Assembly: GCF_013185195.1 (NCBI RefSeq)
Contig: NZ_JAAZWC010000002.1
Coordinates: 124,001-188,000 of the forward strand
From: Saccharibacillus qingshengii
GTDB taxonomy: Bacteria > Bacillota > Bacilli > Paenibacillales > Paenibacillaceae
Length of the DNA: 64,000 nt
Direction of reading: 5' to 3'
Made by a program: the position numbers and the translations under genes. Below are positions 9,534-17,865 of the stretch, one piece after another. Below the pieces are notes generated by a model. That model was not told the DNA's origin and made no database searches. It was given only the letters and a program-made list of their open reading frames with translations. Position 1 is the first letter of the stretch. Each line of letters begins with the position of its first letter.

Positions 9534-10070
9534 ATGCTGTGGGAGCTGTTCGCCCTCTTTTTCAAAGTGGGCTGCATGGCATTTGGCGGCGGATATGCCG
9601 TCATGAGTCTGATCCAGCGCGAGACGTCGGACCGGGGCTGGATCGATGCGGAGTCTTTTCGCGAGATCGGTTCGCTTGCCGGAATGGCTCCCGGTTCGAT
9701 CGCGACCAACAGCGCAACGCTGATCGGGTATGCGCAGGCGGGAGCCGCGGGCGCGATTGCGGCCACGGTCGGTATTGTTCTTCCGTCGCTGCTGCTCGTT
9801 GCGGTGCTGACCGCCTTTTTCGTCCGGCTGCACGATCGATTCGGAGTCAAGGCGGCTTTTTACGGGCTGCGTCCCGTTGTCGTGGCGCTGATCGTGTATG
9901 CGGGGATTCATTTTGGCCTGGGAGGTCTGCTGTCGAATCCGCAGCCCGCCTGGACGATAGCCGGAACGCTGTTGATCTGCGGCGGCTGTCTGGTTGCGCT
10001 CGTGAAGACCAAACTGCATCCGCTGGCGGTTATTTTGCTGTCGGCCGCGGCGGGCATCATCTGGTTTTGA
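9534..10070 (+). CDS. Chromate transporter, second CHR protein of the pair
   Basis: A 178-residue membrane protein with the same CHR signature (MAFGGGYAVMSLIQRE, then GMAPGSIATNSATLIGY) as its neighbour, from which it probably arose by duplication. It starts at ATG behind AAGGAGGG, 54 bp after the first gene, and is followed by a terminator, so the pair is one operon. Together they would form the heterodimeric equivalent of a long ChrA. Confidence 0.88.
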   Translation: MLWELFALFFKVGCMAFGGGYAVMSLIQRETSDRGWIDAESFREIGSLAGMAPGSIATNSATLIGYAQAGAAGAIAATVGIVLPSLLLVAVLTAFFVRLHDRFGVKAAFYGLRPVVVALIVYAGIHFGLGGLLSNPQPAWTIAGTLLICGGCLVALVKTKLHPLAVILLSAAAGIIWF

Positions 10071-10112
10071 AAGACTTTGCTTTTCGGATTCCTTTTCCGG
10101 AGCAAAGTCTTT
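10070..10112 (+). terminator. Rho-independent terminator after the CHR pair
   Basis: AAAGACTTTGCT and AGCAAAGTCTTT form a 12-bp stem with a T-run. It overlaps the stop codon of the second CHR gene. Confidence 0.85.
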
Positions 10113-10268
10113 TTTGGGTTTTCATGGTAAACTCTCAGAGAAAGAGATCGCTTTCCTGATTATCTTCACAATCCGGGTCCCGAAGTCGATGATATAGATA
10201 ACCTGTTCACTGTTGTTCAAAACCCGACAGGCGATCGATCACGACTTTTGCGCCGGAGGAGAAACGCC

Positions 10269-11399
10269 ATGAGCATACTGATCGTCGACGATTCGATGAT
10301 GAACCTCGCTTATTTCAAGCAGGTACTGTCGGAAGCCGGTTACTCGGCCATCGAGACGGCTTCCTCGGCGGAGCAGGCACTCGAACGGCTCGGCATGAGC
10401 GGAGGACGCGTTCCTCGCAAAGCCGCCGCCTTCGACCTGATTCTGCTCGATATCGTCATGCCGGATATGGACGGAATCGAAGCCTGCCGCCTGATCAAAG
10501 AATGTCCGCCTTATACCGACCTGCCTATTATTTTCCTGACGGGCGACCGCAGACATTTTAAAGAAGCGTTCGGAGCGGGGGGAATGGATTTTATCGAAAA
10601 AGGAGCGCCCGAATACGAACTGCTCGCACGCGTTCAATCGGCGATCCGCCTCAAAAAAGAAACCGATATTCGCAAAAGCCGCGAAATCGGTCTTGTCAAA
10701 GAACTGCAGCTTGCCAAACGGGTCCAAAAAACCGTTCTGCCCCCGCCGATGATTGAGCCGGGGATCGAAATCCACGCCCAGTATATCCAATCGGACGAAG
10801 TGTCCGGGGATATGTTCTACTGGACGCGGATCGACGACAAACGCTGCGGAGTCATGCTGATCGATGTGGCGGGACACGGTTTGTCGTCGGCACTGATCAG
10901 CATGTCCGTCCGTTCGCTGCTGGACGGTATGGTCAAGCGGATTTCCGATCCGTCCGAAGTCTGCCTGGAACTCAACAAACAGGTGTGCAGCCTGTTTGGC
11001 GGCAGTCGGGATTCCATTTATCTGACCGCTATTTATTTGTTGATCGACCAGGAAGCCCGGGAGATCCGCTACTTCAACGCTGGACATCCGCCGGGTCTTT
11101 TTTTTCAAACCGACCGTAAAGCGCATTATCTGGAAAATACGGGCGTGCCTCTGGGCATCCGCAAAACGATCGAAGGAGCCAGCGGCGTCTTCCATTATGA
11201 AGGGTCGGGAAAAATCCTGCTGTACACCGACGGACTGGTCGAGACTCCAAGGCAGTCGATCCGTGCGGGAATCGGTCAGCTGGAGCAGTACGCATCCCGG
11301 ATCCGGTATCTGCCGAATGATCGTTTTACCGAGAAGCTGGCGGTGCTCGGGCAGGGCAAAAGCGATGACGTCTGCATCGTATCCATTCAATTGAATTGA
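10269..11399 (+). CDS. Response regulator with PP2C (SpoIIE/RsbU-type) phosphatase domain
   Basis: A 376-residue cytoplasmic protein. Residues 1-125 are a receiver domain: acidic pair Asp7-Asp8, phospho-acceptor Asp61 in LLDIVMPD, Thr91 and Lys111. After a helical linker (about 130-160), residues 165-376 form a PP2C domain with metal-binding motifs SGDMF (Asp181), IDVAGHG (Asp199), YTDGLVE (Asp321) and SDDVC near 365. The family removes phosphate from a serine on STAS antagonists. The likely substrate is the STAS protein encoded two genes downstream. No cognate histidine kinase lies next to it. The ATG at 10269 follows GGAGGAG; the upstream in-frame TTG has no site. It is 26 bp from the FapA-like gene. 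Confidence 0.9.
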   Translation: MSILIVDDSMMNLAYFKQVLSEAGYSAIETASSAEQALERLGMSGGRVPRKAAAFDLILLDIVMPDMDGIEACRLIKECPPYTDLPIIFLTGDRRHFKEAFGAGGMDFIEKGAPEYELLARVQSAIRLKKETDIRKSREIGLVKELQLAKRVQKTVLPPPMIEPGIEIHAQYIQSDEVSGDMFYWTRIDDKRCGVMLIDVAGHGLSSALISMSVRSLLDGMVKRISDPSEVCLELNKQVCSLFGGSRDSIYLTAIYLLIDQEAREIRYFNAGHPPGLFFQTDRKAHYLENTGVPLGIRKTIEGASGVFHYEGSGKILLYTDGLVETPRQSIRAGIGQLEQYASRIRYLPNDRFTEKLAVLGQGKSDDVCIVSIQLN

Positions 11400-11425
11400 G
11401 ACGCGATTCGGCCGAAAGGAAGGGA

Positions 11426-13546
11426 ATGTCGATGGAAAGATCTATTATTACACGAGCCAAAAGTGCCGAGACGGCAGTGGAAGAAGCGCTGAAACTCTTG
11501 GCGGTCAATCGGGAATCCGTACAGATCGAAATTATCGAACCGGGCGGCCGAGGACTGCTGGGCCTGGGCAGCCGCCTGGCGGTGGTCAAGGTCACGGTGC
11601 TTCAGATGCAGGAAGGACGCGGATCGGCGGCGCCCGATTCGGCCGCGGCTTCGCCTGGCCAAGCCGATCAGACCCTGTCCGCAGAAGCAGCCGCTTTTTC
11701 TAGGGAAGAACAGCCGACTGCCGCTCCGCCTCGCGCGGCCGAACAGATACAGGCGGTTCAAACCAAGCCGGTGTCCGCCGATGCAGAACCTGTGCAGCAG
11801 GGAGAAATCGGGATCGAGAACGGGGTTTTCCGAATTGTGGCTTCCGGCGATCGTCTGCCGCTGCTGACCGCGCCTGCAGGGGCTGTGCTGTACAAAAACG
11901 GGGTTCCGGTCGAAGGACGGGTCTCGGTGTCCCGGGAAGACCGCCTGGAACTCGAGTCCAAGCCGCAGGTCGAACCGGCCGTATGGCGGATCGAAATCGA
12001 CGACTTCTGCCTTCGGGCCGAACTGCATATACAGCCGGGCTTCGAGACCCGCTATACGCTTATCGACTGCAAACCGCAGACGCATCTGAGCGTACCGGTA
12101 CAGGCAAGCCGGACATTGCTTCCGGTTTCGGAAGCCGAAGTCGCCGCACGGCTCAAAGAAATGGGAGTTCTCTACGGGATCCGGCCAGCCGAGATCAAGG
12201 CGGCCTGTTTCACGGAGCACGCCGGCGTCTATACGGTGGCCGAAGGTTCTCCTGCCGTGCAGGGGACCAACGGAAGTTTTGAAATGAATTTCGAGACCGA
12301 AACCAAACATCTGGGTCCCAAAAACCGTGAAGACGGTACGATCGACTACCGGGAAATTGTCGAATTCCCAACGGTAGTCGAAGGCGATGTGCTGGTACGT
12401 ACCCTGCCGGCCAAGCCGGGCCGTCCGGGCCGCGATCTGATGGACCGTCCGATCCAGCCGAACCCGGTACATCCGATCCAGCTGGCGGCCGGCGAAGGGG
12501 TCTCCGTCACGGAAGACGGCAGACGGGCGGTTGCGATCCGCTCGGGCATGCCTCGGGTCAAGCATCAGGCATTTCGCGTGCATTTGTCGGTACTTCCGAA
12601 GTTGTCGCATCGCGGCGATGTCGATTTGAAGTCCGGCAATATCCGGTTCCACGGCGATGTGGAGATTTCCGGCGGGATTCAAAATGGGATGAAAGTGGAA
12701 TCGTTCGGCAGTCTTGCGGTTCGCGGGGCAGTCGGTTCGGCGACGATCGACGCGGCCTACTCGCTGATCGCGTCGGGCAGTCTGATCGGCGCGCAGGTGA
12801 ATGTTGGCAAACGGAACGAATTTGTCGATCAGGCGGAGCCGATGCTGCTCGAGATCGCTTCGCAGACCTTGATGCTGCAGTCGGCGATCGAACAGCTCAG
12901 CCAGACGGCCGCGTTCAAGCTGAACGACCTGCAGCAGACGGGACTCGGCGCTCTGCTGAACGTCCTGCTGCGCGGCAAATTCAAGACGCTGCATGCCGTG
13001 TTGGTCCGTTTCTCGGAGCAGGCCGGCAAAAACGAAGCGCAGCTGGACGAAGAATGGGCGGCCTACGCGACTCGTCTCAAGACCGGTTTTCTCGATTTGA
13101 GGCTGGGCGGTTTCCGCAACGCTTCGGAACTCGATCTGTTCCGCCGCCGGACGCTCGAATTGTATGAATCCCTCTGCGGACCGGAAGACCGGCCGATCTT
13201 TGCGGATATCCAATATGCCCAGAACAGTCATCTGTACTGCGGAGGCAGCGTTCGGGTCGCGAAAGGCTGTTACAACACGACCCTCTACTGCCAGGGGACG
13301 CTCGATTCGGGCGGAACGCTGCGGGGCGGGGTGTATTTTGCCGGAAAAGGAATCAACGTCAAGGAAGTCGGGGCGCACGGCGGCGTGGCAACGAAGCTTC
13401 AAGTATCGGAAAAGGCTTCGATCAAAGTAGGAAACGTCATGGAAGGCACGATCGTCCAGATCGGCCGGCGTTCGTTCCAGTTCATCGAAGCGGCTTCGAA
13501 TGTACACGGGCGGCTGGGGCCCTCCGGTGAACTGCTGCTTTTCTGA
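11426..13546 (+). CDS. Jag_N-FapA (DUF342) protein
   Basis: A 706-residue soluble protein. Residues 1-60 match the Jag_N/KhpB-type N-terminal domain (AKSAETAVEEALKLLAV, then GGRGLLGLGS). An Ala/Pro/Gln-rich linker follows to about residue 125. The rest resembles DUF342/FapA, with a beta-helical region (for example GNIRFHGDVEISGGIQNGMK and AVRGAVGSATIDAAYSLIAS), a helical, probably coiled-coil insertion at about 470-570, and a return to beta-helix (YCGGSVRVAKGCYNTTLYCQ). FapA was named for a flagellar role in Vibrio, but DUF342 proteins in Gram-positives mostly lack a known function, and no flagellar gene is in this window. Its place between the phosphatase and the STAS protein suggests a part in the same pathway. 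Confidence 0.83.
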   Translation: MSMERSIITRAKSAETAVEEALKLLAVNRESVQIEIIEPGGRGLLGLGSRLAVVKVTVLQMQEGRGSAAPDSAAASPGQADQTLSAEAAAFSREEQPTAAPPRAAEQIQAVQTKPVSADAEPVQQGEIGIENGVFRIVASGDRLPLLTAPAGAVLYKNGVPVEGRVSVSREDRLELESKPQVEPAVWRIEIDDFCLRAELHIQPGFETRYTLIDCKPQTHLSVPVQASRTLLPVSEAEVAARLKEMGVLYGIRPAEIKAACFTEHAGVYTVAEGSPAVQGTNGSFEMNFETETKHLGPKNREDGTIDYREIVEFPTVVEGDVLVRTLPAKPGRPGRDLMDRPIQPNPVHPIQLAAGEGVSVTEDGRRAVAIRSGMPRVKHQAFRVHLSVLPKLSHRGDVDLKSGNIRFHGDVEISGGIQNGMKVESFGSLAVRGAVGSATIDAAYSLIASGSLIGAQVNVGKRNEFVDQAEPMLLEIASQTLMLQSAIEQLSQTAAFKLNDLQQTGLGALLNVLLRGKFKTLHAVLVRFSEQAGKNEAQLDEEWAAYATRLKTGFLDLRLGGFRNASELDLFRRRTLELYESLCGPEDRPIFADIQYAQNSHLYCGGSVRVAKGCYNTTLYCQGTLDSGGTLRGGVYFAGKGINVKEVGAHGGVATKLQVSEKASIKVGNVMEGTIVQIGRRSFQFIEAASNVHGRLGPSGELLLF

Positions 13547-13588
13547 ACGGGGAAGCGAAATCGATCTACGAATAAAAGGAGGAACAGC

Positions 13589-13900
13589 ATGTTTGCTTAC
13601 CGGATTGACCAAAATGAAGATGAAGTGGTTGTAGTCTTTGAAGGGGATCTCGATATTGACAGCAGCGAGGTGCTGGAAGAAGATATTTTGCCCGTCGTTT
13701 CGGAATATCCGAATATCCGGCTTAATTTCGGCGAAGTCTATTTCGTCGATTCGTCGGGGATCGGCCTGATTATCCGTACGGTCGATGAACTGAGAGAAGG
13801 AGGGCGCTCCGTCAAGATTCAGAATGTGCGTCCCGAGGTGCTGGAAGTATTCGAACTGCTGCAAATTCGTGAGATTCTCGGCGAAGAAGTATTCGAGTAG
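13589..13900 (+). CDS. STAS-domain anti-sigma factor antagonist (SpoIIAA/RsbV-like)
   Basis: A 103-residue single-domain protein, the usual size of RsbV and SpoIIAA. The phosphorylation site motif VDSSGIGLI is intact near residues 50-58, so the conserved serine can be phosphorylated by a cognate kinase and dephosphorylated by a PP2C. The fitting kinase is the ATPase domain of the next gene and the fitting phosphatase is the gene at 10269. It starts with ATG behind AAAGGAGG. In known systems the unphosphorylated antagonist binds the anti-sigma kinase and frees a sigma factor or other partner; the final partner here is unknown. Confidence 0.92.
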   Translation: MFAYRIDQNEDEVVVVFEGDLDIDSSEVLEEDILPVVSEYPNIRLNFGEVYFVDSSGIGLIIRTVDELREGGRSVKIQNVRPEVLEVFELLQIREILGEEVFE

Positions 13901-13985
13901 ACCTTTCGCTGCGCATCCCGATAGAGAAACATAAGGTCGACACCGCAGGACCTTACCGGTCCTGACTTCCCGAAGAAAGGAGCGG

Positions 13986-16142
13986 ATGAGCGTGAACTTA
14001 CCCCCGAATGCGGCAAAAGGCAAAGAGTTGGCTTATCCGTTCTGGGCACTGGCCGGCTTTCTCTATGGAGCCATGCTGGCCGTCGGGGCCGGACAGGTAC
14101 CGTGGAGACTTGTTCTGCCGATTCTGCTGCTTACGCTGCTGCTGGATTTACTGCCGATTCGGCTTATCAGCGGAGACGAATTCGGAGCCGGGCTGATCGG
14201 GTTTCTGTCGCTCTTGATCGGATTCGGCCTCTATACGGCGCTGCTGGGCGTATTTATCAGCAGTCTGGCGAATGAAGCGCGTCAGTGCGGATTCAGACCC
14301 AAAGCGTTCGATCCGGTTCGCTGGTTCGCGAGGCTGGCCGTTTATACGCTCAGTACATGCGGAGCCGCGCTTACGCTGCAGGGACTGCACGCGTTGGAGG
14401 CCGACAGTTCTCTGTACGTGCAGGCTGCCGCAGCGGCGTTCGCATTCAAAGCGGTCAAAATGTCGCTGGATGCCGCGATGCGTAGAATGCTGTCCGATAT
14501 CGCACTGCTCGCGGATATTCGAGGCCGGCTGCGGGAAGCGGTGATTCCGATTCTGCTCTGCATCCTGGTGATTCCGCATTTTCTCGGTACGCTGAACCGG
14601 AGCGATATGGTCTACCAGCTCGCTTTTACCGGGCTGCTGCTGTTTTTTATTCTGTACTTCTCGAGTGTTTACGTGCGGGAAGTCACCGGATGGCGCCGCA
14701 CCTTCGAACGTTTCAGCCTGCTGTTCGAGTCCCGGCTGTCGCCGGATCTTGAAGGTCACGGCATACGTACCGGCGTGATTGCCGATCATCTGCTGGACCG
14801 TTTCTCCTATCCGCGCGAGAAAAAAAGAGTGCTGGTCCAGGTAGCGATCCAGCACGATATCGGCAAGTCGGCGCTGCCCGCTTATTTGTTCAACAAACGG
14901 GGGGCCTTGTCGCTGTCCGAAGAAGACGAATATCGCTCCCACAGCGAAAAAGGCGCCGATATTATCCGGACGCTCACCGAAGACGCACGGGCGTCCCGGT
15001 GGGTACGGCATCATCACGAGCGTTGGGACGGCAAAGGATTTCCATCGGGCCTCAAAGGAAAAGATATTCCGTACGAGTCCCGGATCCTTGCTCTGTGCAG
15101 TCGACTCGATCATCTGATCCGGCGCGAACCCGACGACGAAGCGGTCTGCCGGTCTGTTCATAAGCTGTCCGGTCGCGAACTGGATCCGGCACTGGCATCG
15201 GCGGTGGACACGAACCTGCTGCAGCGGCTGCGCGAGCAGCTGACCCAGCGGGGGCTGATGTTCCTGCCGATTCCGGAACCGGAAGGCAAGCAGGCGGGGG
15301 AAGCGCACCGCACCGGGCCGGAGTCGTCCGCCGGGAACGAACAGGGTTCGTACGTCGGAGCAAGCGTGCTGCTTAAGCTGGCTTCGGACGGTCTGCTGTA
15401 CGGACTGGAACAGCCGGAGCTCGAAGCGGATATCGTCCGGCTGGCGCGCCGGGCCCAGGAGGAACAGTCTTCGTTCTACGAGATTCTGCCCTGCGAAAAA
15501 CGGACTTACGAAGCCCACTTTTATCCGGAACACGGAGAAGTCCGGATCGTGCTGACGGATATTACGCCGGCGATCGCTTATCGGGAGAAACTGCACAAAG
15601 AGATGATGCTGTCGTACCGGGAGATCATGTCGGCGCTCTCGTCAGGCAAAGTCTCGCTCTGCTTGACGGAGCGTGAACTGCTTGAGCGACTGGGTGAGCG
15701 TTTAGCTGCCATTCAGGTTGCCGAGCGTACGGATGTAGGGCGAAGCCGGGATCTGGCGGCGGGATTTATGCAGCCGGGAGATCCCAAACGCATCATGCAG
15801 ATCAAGCTGGCGGTATCCGAAGCGGCCACCAATGTGCTCAAACATGCTTTGGGCGGCGAAGTCACTTTGTTTGTCCGCGAACAGGGCCTGCAGGTACTGG
15901 TCCGCGACGACGGTTCGGGTATTGCGCTGCATGAGCTGCCCAAAACCTTTGTCGTTTCCGGCTACAGCAGCAAAAAGTCGCTTGGACGCGGCTTTGGCGT
16001 CATGTATGCTTCGGCCGACCGGATATTTCTGTATACGGATGCCAAAGGAACGCGGGTGCTGCTGGAATTCGACGGCATCCAGAATCTCGGCGAAACCGTT
16101 CTTCAAACGGGAGACGTGCAGGCGCAGGGAATGTCGCGCTAG
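13986..16142 (+). CDS. Membrane HD-GYP phosphodiesterase fused to an RsbW-like ATPase (serine kinase) domain
   Basis: A 718-residue protein. Five or six membrane helices fill residues 17-230. An HD-GYP domain spans about 245-425: His290-Asp291 in QHDIGK, HSEKG near 319, HHHE at 342-345 and GKGFP at 349-353 (GFP replaces GYP). In the later metal-binding segment ILALCSRLDHL the first of two usual Asp residues is Ser372; Asp375 remains. Residues about 455-540 look PAS-like, ending in VLTDITPAIAYRE. Residues about 555-697 are a HATPase_c domain of the RsbW/RsbT class: SEAATNVLKHA, RDDGSGI and LGRGFGVMY. HD-GYP proteins hydrolyse cyclic di-GMP; RsbW-like domains phosphorylate STAS proteins. The ATG follows AAAGGAG. 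Confidence 0.88.
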   Translation: MSVNLPPNAAKGKELAYPFWALAGFLYGAMLAVGAGQVPWRLVLPILLLTLLLDLLPIRLISGDEFGAGLIGFLSLLIGFGLYTALLGVFISSLANEARQCGFRPKAFDPVRWFARLAVYTLSTCGAALTLQGLHALEADSSLYVQAAAAAFAFKAVKMSLDAAMRRMLSDIALLADIRGRLREAVIPILLCILVIPHFLGTLNRSDMVYQLAFTGLLLFFILYFSSVYVREVTGWRRTFERFSLLFESRLSPDLEGHGIRTGVIADHLLDRFSYPREKKRVLVQVAIQHDIGKSALPAYLFNKRGALSLSEEDEYRSHSEKGADIIRTLTEDARASRWVRHHHERWDGKGFPSGLKGKDIPYESRILALCSRLDHLIRREPDDEAVCRSVHKLSGRELDPALASAVDTNLLQRLREQLTQRGLMFLPIPEPEGKQAGEAHRTGPESSAGNEQGSYVGASVLLKLASDGLLYGLEQPELEADIVRLARRAQEEQSSFYEILPCEKRTYEAHFYPEHGEVRIVLTDITPAIAYREKLHKEMMLSYREIMSALSSGKVSLCLTERELLERLGERLAAIQVAERTDVGRSRDLAAGFMQPGDPKRIMQIKLAVSEAATNVLKHALGGEVTLFVREQGLQVLVRDDGSGIALHELPKTFVVSGYSSKKSLGRGFGVMYASADRIFLYTDAKGTRVLLEFDGIQNLGETVLQTGDVQAQGMSR

Positions 16143-16206
16143 ATTTCGAACGGCAGCCGGGTCCGTCGCGGCGCCCGAGCAGCAGAATCGAATAGAGTGG
16201 AGCAAG

Positions 16207-16230
16207 AAGCGGACCTGCAGGTCCGCTTTT
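16207..16230 (+). terminator. Rho-independent terminator of the signalling cluster
   Basis: AAGCGGACC and GGTCCGCTT form a 9-bp stem closed by TGCA and followed by a T-run. It ends the transcript of the four signalling genes. Confidence 0.85.
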
Positions 16231-16391
16231 TTGTGCAATCCGGAGCGGACGGCCGCAGCCGCTTATCAATCTTTTGTATAAGCGAATCGAAAAACTCTAT
16301 TAGCCCCGCCGTGTTTCCGGTGATAAAGTTAACAGCAATCAATCCCGAGTAAACAAATCGGCGATATGTAATTAAAGCGGAGGTGCCGAAA

Positions 16392-16919
16392 ATGAGTGAA
16401 ATTTACCGGAGAGCCGAAGCGCGGGATGCGGAGCGGCTGGTCGATATTACGTACCGGGCTTACGAGGTGATCCGCGAGCTGGGTCTGCACTGGCCCGCAG
16501 CCCATGCTGATCTGCCGCTGGTGCTGCAAAACATTGAGGAGAACGAATGTTACCTGCTGGAAGCGGACGGGGTCCCGGTCGCTACGCTGACCCTCTCCAC
16601 CAACGGGGAAAGCAAAGCGATTACGGATCTTCCTTTTTTCAAATGGTTCGCAACCGATCCGGCTTTTTCCGGCAAAGGGTACGGGGGACGGCTGATCGAT
16701 TGGGTCGAGCGCGAGATTGTATGGGGCCGGTACGGACACCGCGAAGTGACGCTGGCAACGGCGCAGAAGCATCCCTGGTTGGTACAGATGTACGAACGCC
16801 GCGGATATGAACGCATTCTGGAGATCGATACGAAGAACGGGGACGGCCTCATGTACCTGTTCCGCAAAAACATCGCCGATTACCGCTATTCGGATCCATA
16901 CGCCATTCAAAGGGGATAA
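16392..16919 (+). CDS. GNAT N-acetyltransferase of a thiol-salvage operon (SnaA/SnaB-like)
   Basis: A 175-residue GNAT protein. The acetyl-CoA binding signature is GKGYGGRLIDWVE near residue 100, followed by a C-terminal LVQMYERRGYERI motif. It starts at ATG behind GCGGAGG; an upstream in-frame GTG overlaps that site. It heads an operon of amino-acid ABC transporter genes that ends with an M20 deacylase. In Bacillus subtilis the ytm and yxe operons have the same mix (SnaA/SnaB acetylases, Tcy/Yxe transporters, SndB/YxeP deacetylases) and salvage S-modified cysteines. The role here is inferred from context; the sequence alone shows only an acetyltransferase. Confidence 0.83.
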   Translation: MSEIYRRAEARDAERLVDITYRAYEVIRELGLHWPAAHADLPLVLQNIEENECYLLEADGVPVATLTLSTNGESKAITDLPFFKWFATDPAFSGKGYGGRLIDWVEREIVWGRYGHREVTLATAQKHPWLVQMYERRGYERILEIDTKNGDGLMYLFRKNIADYRYSDPYAIQRG

Positions 16920-16925
16920 ATAAAA

Positions 16926-17789
16926 ATGAAGATCGAGACGAGCGCAAGAAAAAGAAAAAACGGGTTGATCGTATCCGCACTGGGTTTGATGCTGCTGGCT
17001 TCCGGCTGCGGAGCAAGCGGCGAAAAGACGGCACAGGCATCCGGCTCGGCCGCGGACGCGTCCGGCGAGAAGGTTACGAAGATCGTGGTCGGCACGGGAA
17101 CCGGCTTCCCGCAGGTCTGCTTCCTGGACGAGAACGGCAAGCTGACCGGCTTCGACGTCGAACTGCTGCGCAAGATCGACGAGCGGCTGCCGCAGTACGA
17201 GTTCGAATTCCAGACGATGGATTTCGGCAACCTGCTGCTGAGCCTGGAGACGGACAAGATCGATCTTGTCGCTCACGTGATGGAGAAAAATCCGGAGCGC
17301 GAGCAGAAATATGCGTTCAACTCCGAAGCGTACGCGCATTGGCGCAACCGGATCGTCGTCGCCAAAAACAACGATTCCATCCGTACGCTCGATGATCTGC
17401 AAGGCAAAAAAGTACTGACCAGCGCCACGAGCGCCGAAGCGCAGATCGTTGAGAACTACAACAAGGAACATGACGCCAAGATCAATATCGTCTATCAAAG
17501 CGGTCAGGCCAACGATACGGTCAGCCAGATTGCTTCCGGACGCGTCGACGCGACGATCGCGGCCGATTTCGTGGTTCCGGTTATCGATCCGCAGGGCCAG
17601 CTCAAGCAGGTGGGCGAAGAACTCACATCCGACGATGTGCTGTATGTATTCCGCAAAGACGATGCCGATTCCGCGGCACTGTCGGGCGCCATCGACGGAG
17701 TGGTAAAAGAACTCAAACAAGACGGCACATTAAGCGATCTGAGCGTGGAATGGCTGGGCAGCGACGTCACGGGCGATCATGCCAAATAA
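16926..17789 (+). CDS. Amino-acid ABC transporter substrate-binding lipoprotein
   Basis: A 287-residue family-3 solute-binding protein. A lipoprotein signal (positively charged RKRKN, hydrophobic run, lipobox LASGC) predicts lipidation at Cys28. The mature part carries KLTGFDVELLRKIDERL and GKKVLTSATSAEAQ, typical of polar amino-acid and cystine binders (TcyJ/TcyK, YxeM). It would deliver the substrate to the two permeases that follow. It starts 6 bp after the acetyltransferase stop. Confidence 0.9.
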   Translation: MKIETSARKRKNGLIVSALGLMLLASGCGASGEKTAQASGSAADASGEKVTKIVVGTGTGFPQVCFLDENGKLTGFDVELLRKIDERLPQYEFEFQTMDFGNLLLSLETDKIDLVAHVMEKNPEREQKYAFNSEAYAHWRNRIVVAKNNDSIRTLDDLQGKKVLTSATSAEAQIVENYNKEHDAKINIVYQSGQANDTVSQIASGRVDATIAADFVVPVIDPQGQLKQVGEELTSDDVLYVFRKDDADSAALSGAIDGVVKELKQDGTLSDLSVEWLGSDVTGDHAK

Positions 17790-17865
17790 AAAAGAACCGA
17801 GTCTTTTCGTTGACGCATGCAGATAACCTACCCGGAAGTCCGGGATAAAAGAAAGGAGATTGTCG

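Noticed and set aside
11387-14023. 878-residue open frame on the minus strand across the FapA and STAS genes
   Set aside because: It is the antisense shadow of well-supported plus-strand genes, has no domain or ribosome site, and reflects GC-rich codon use.
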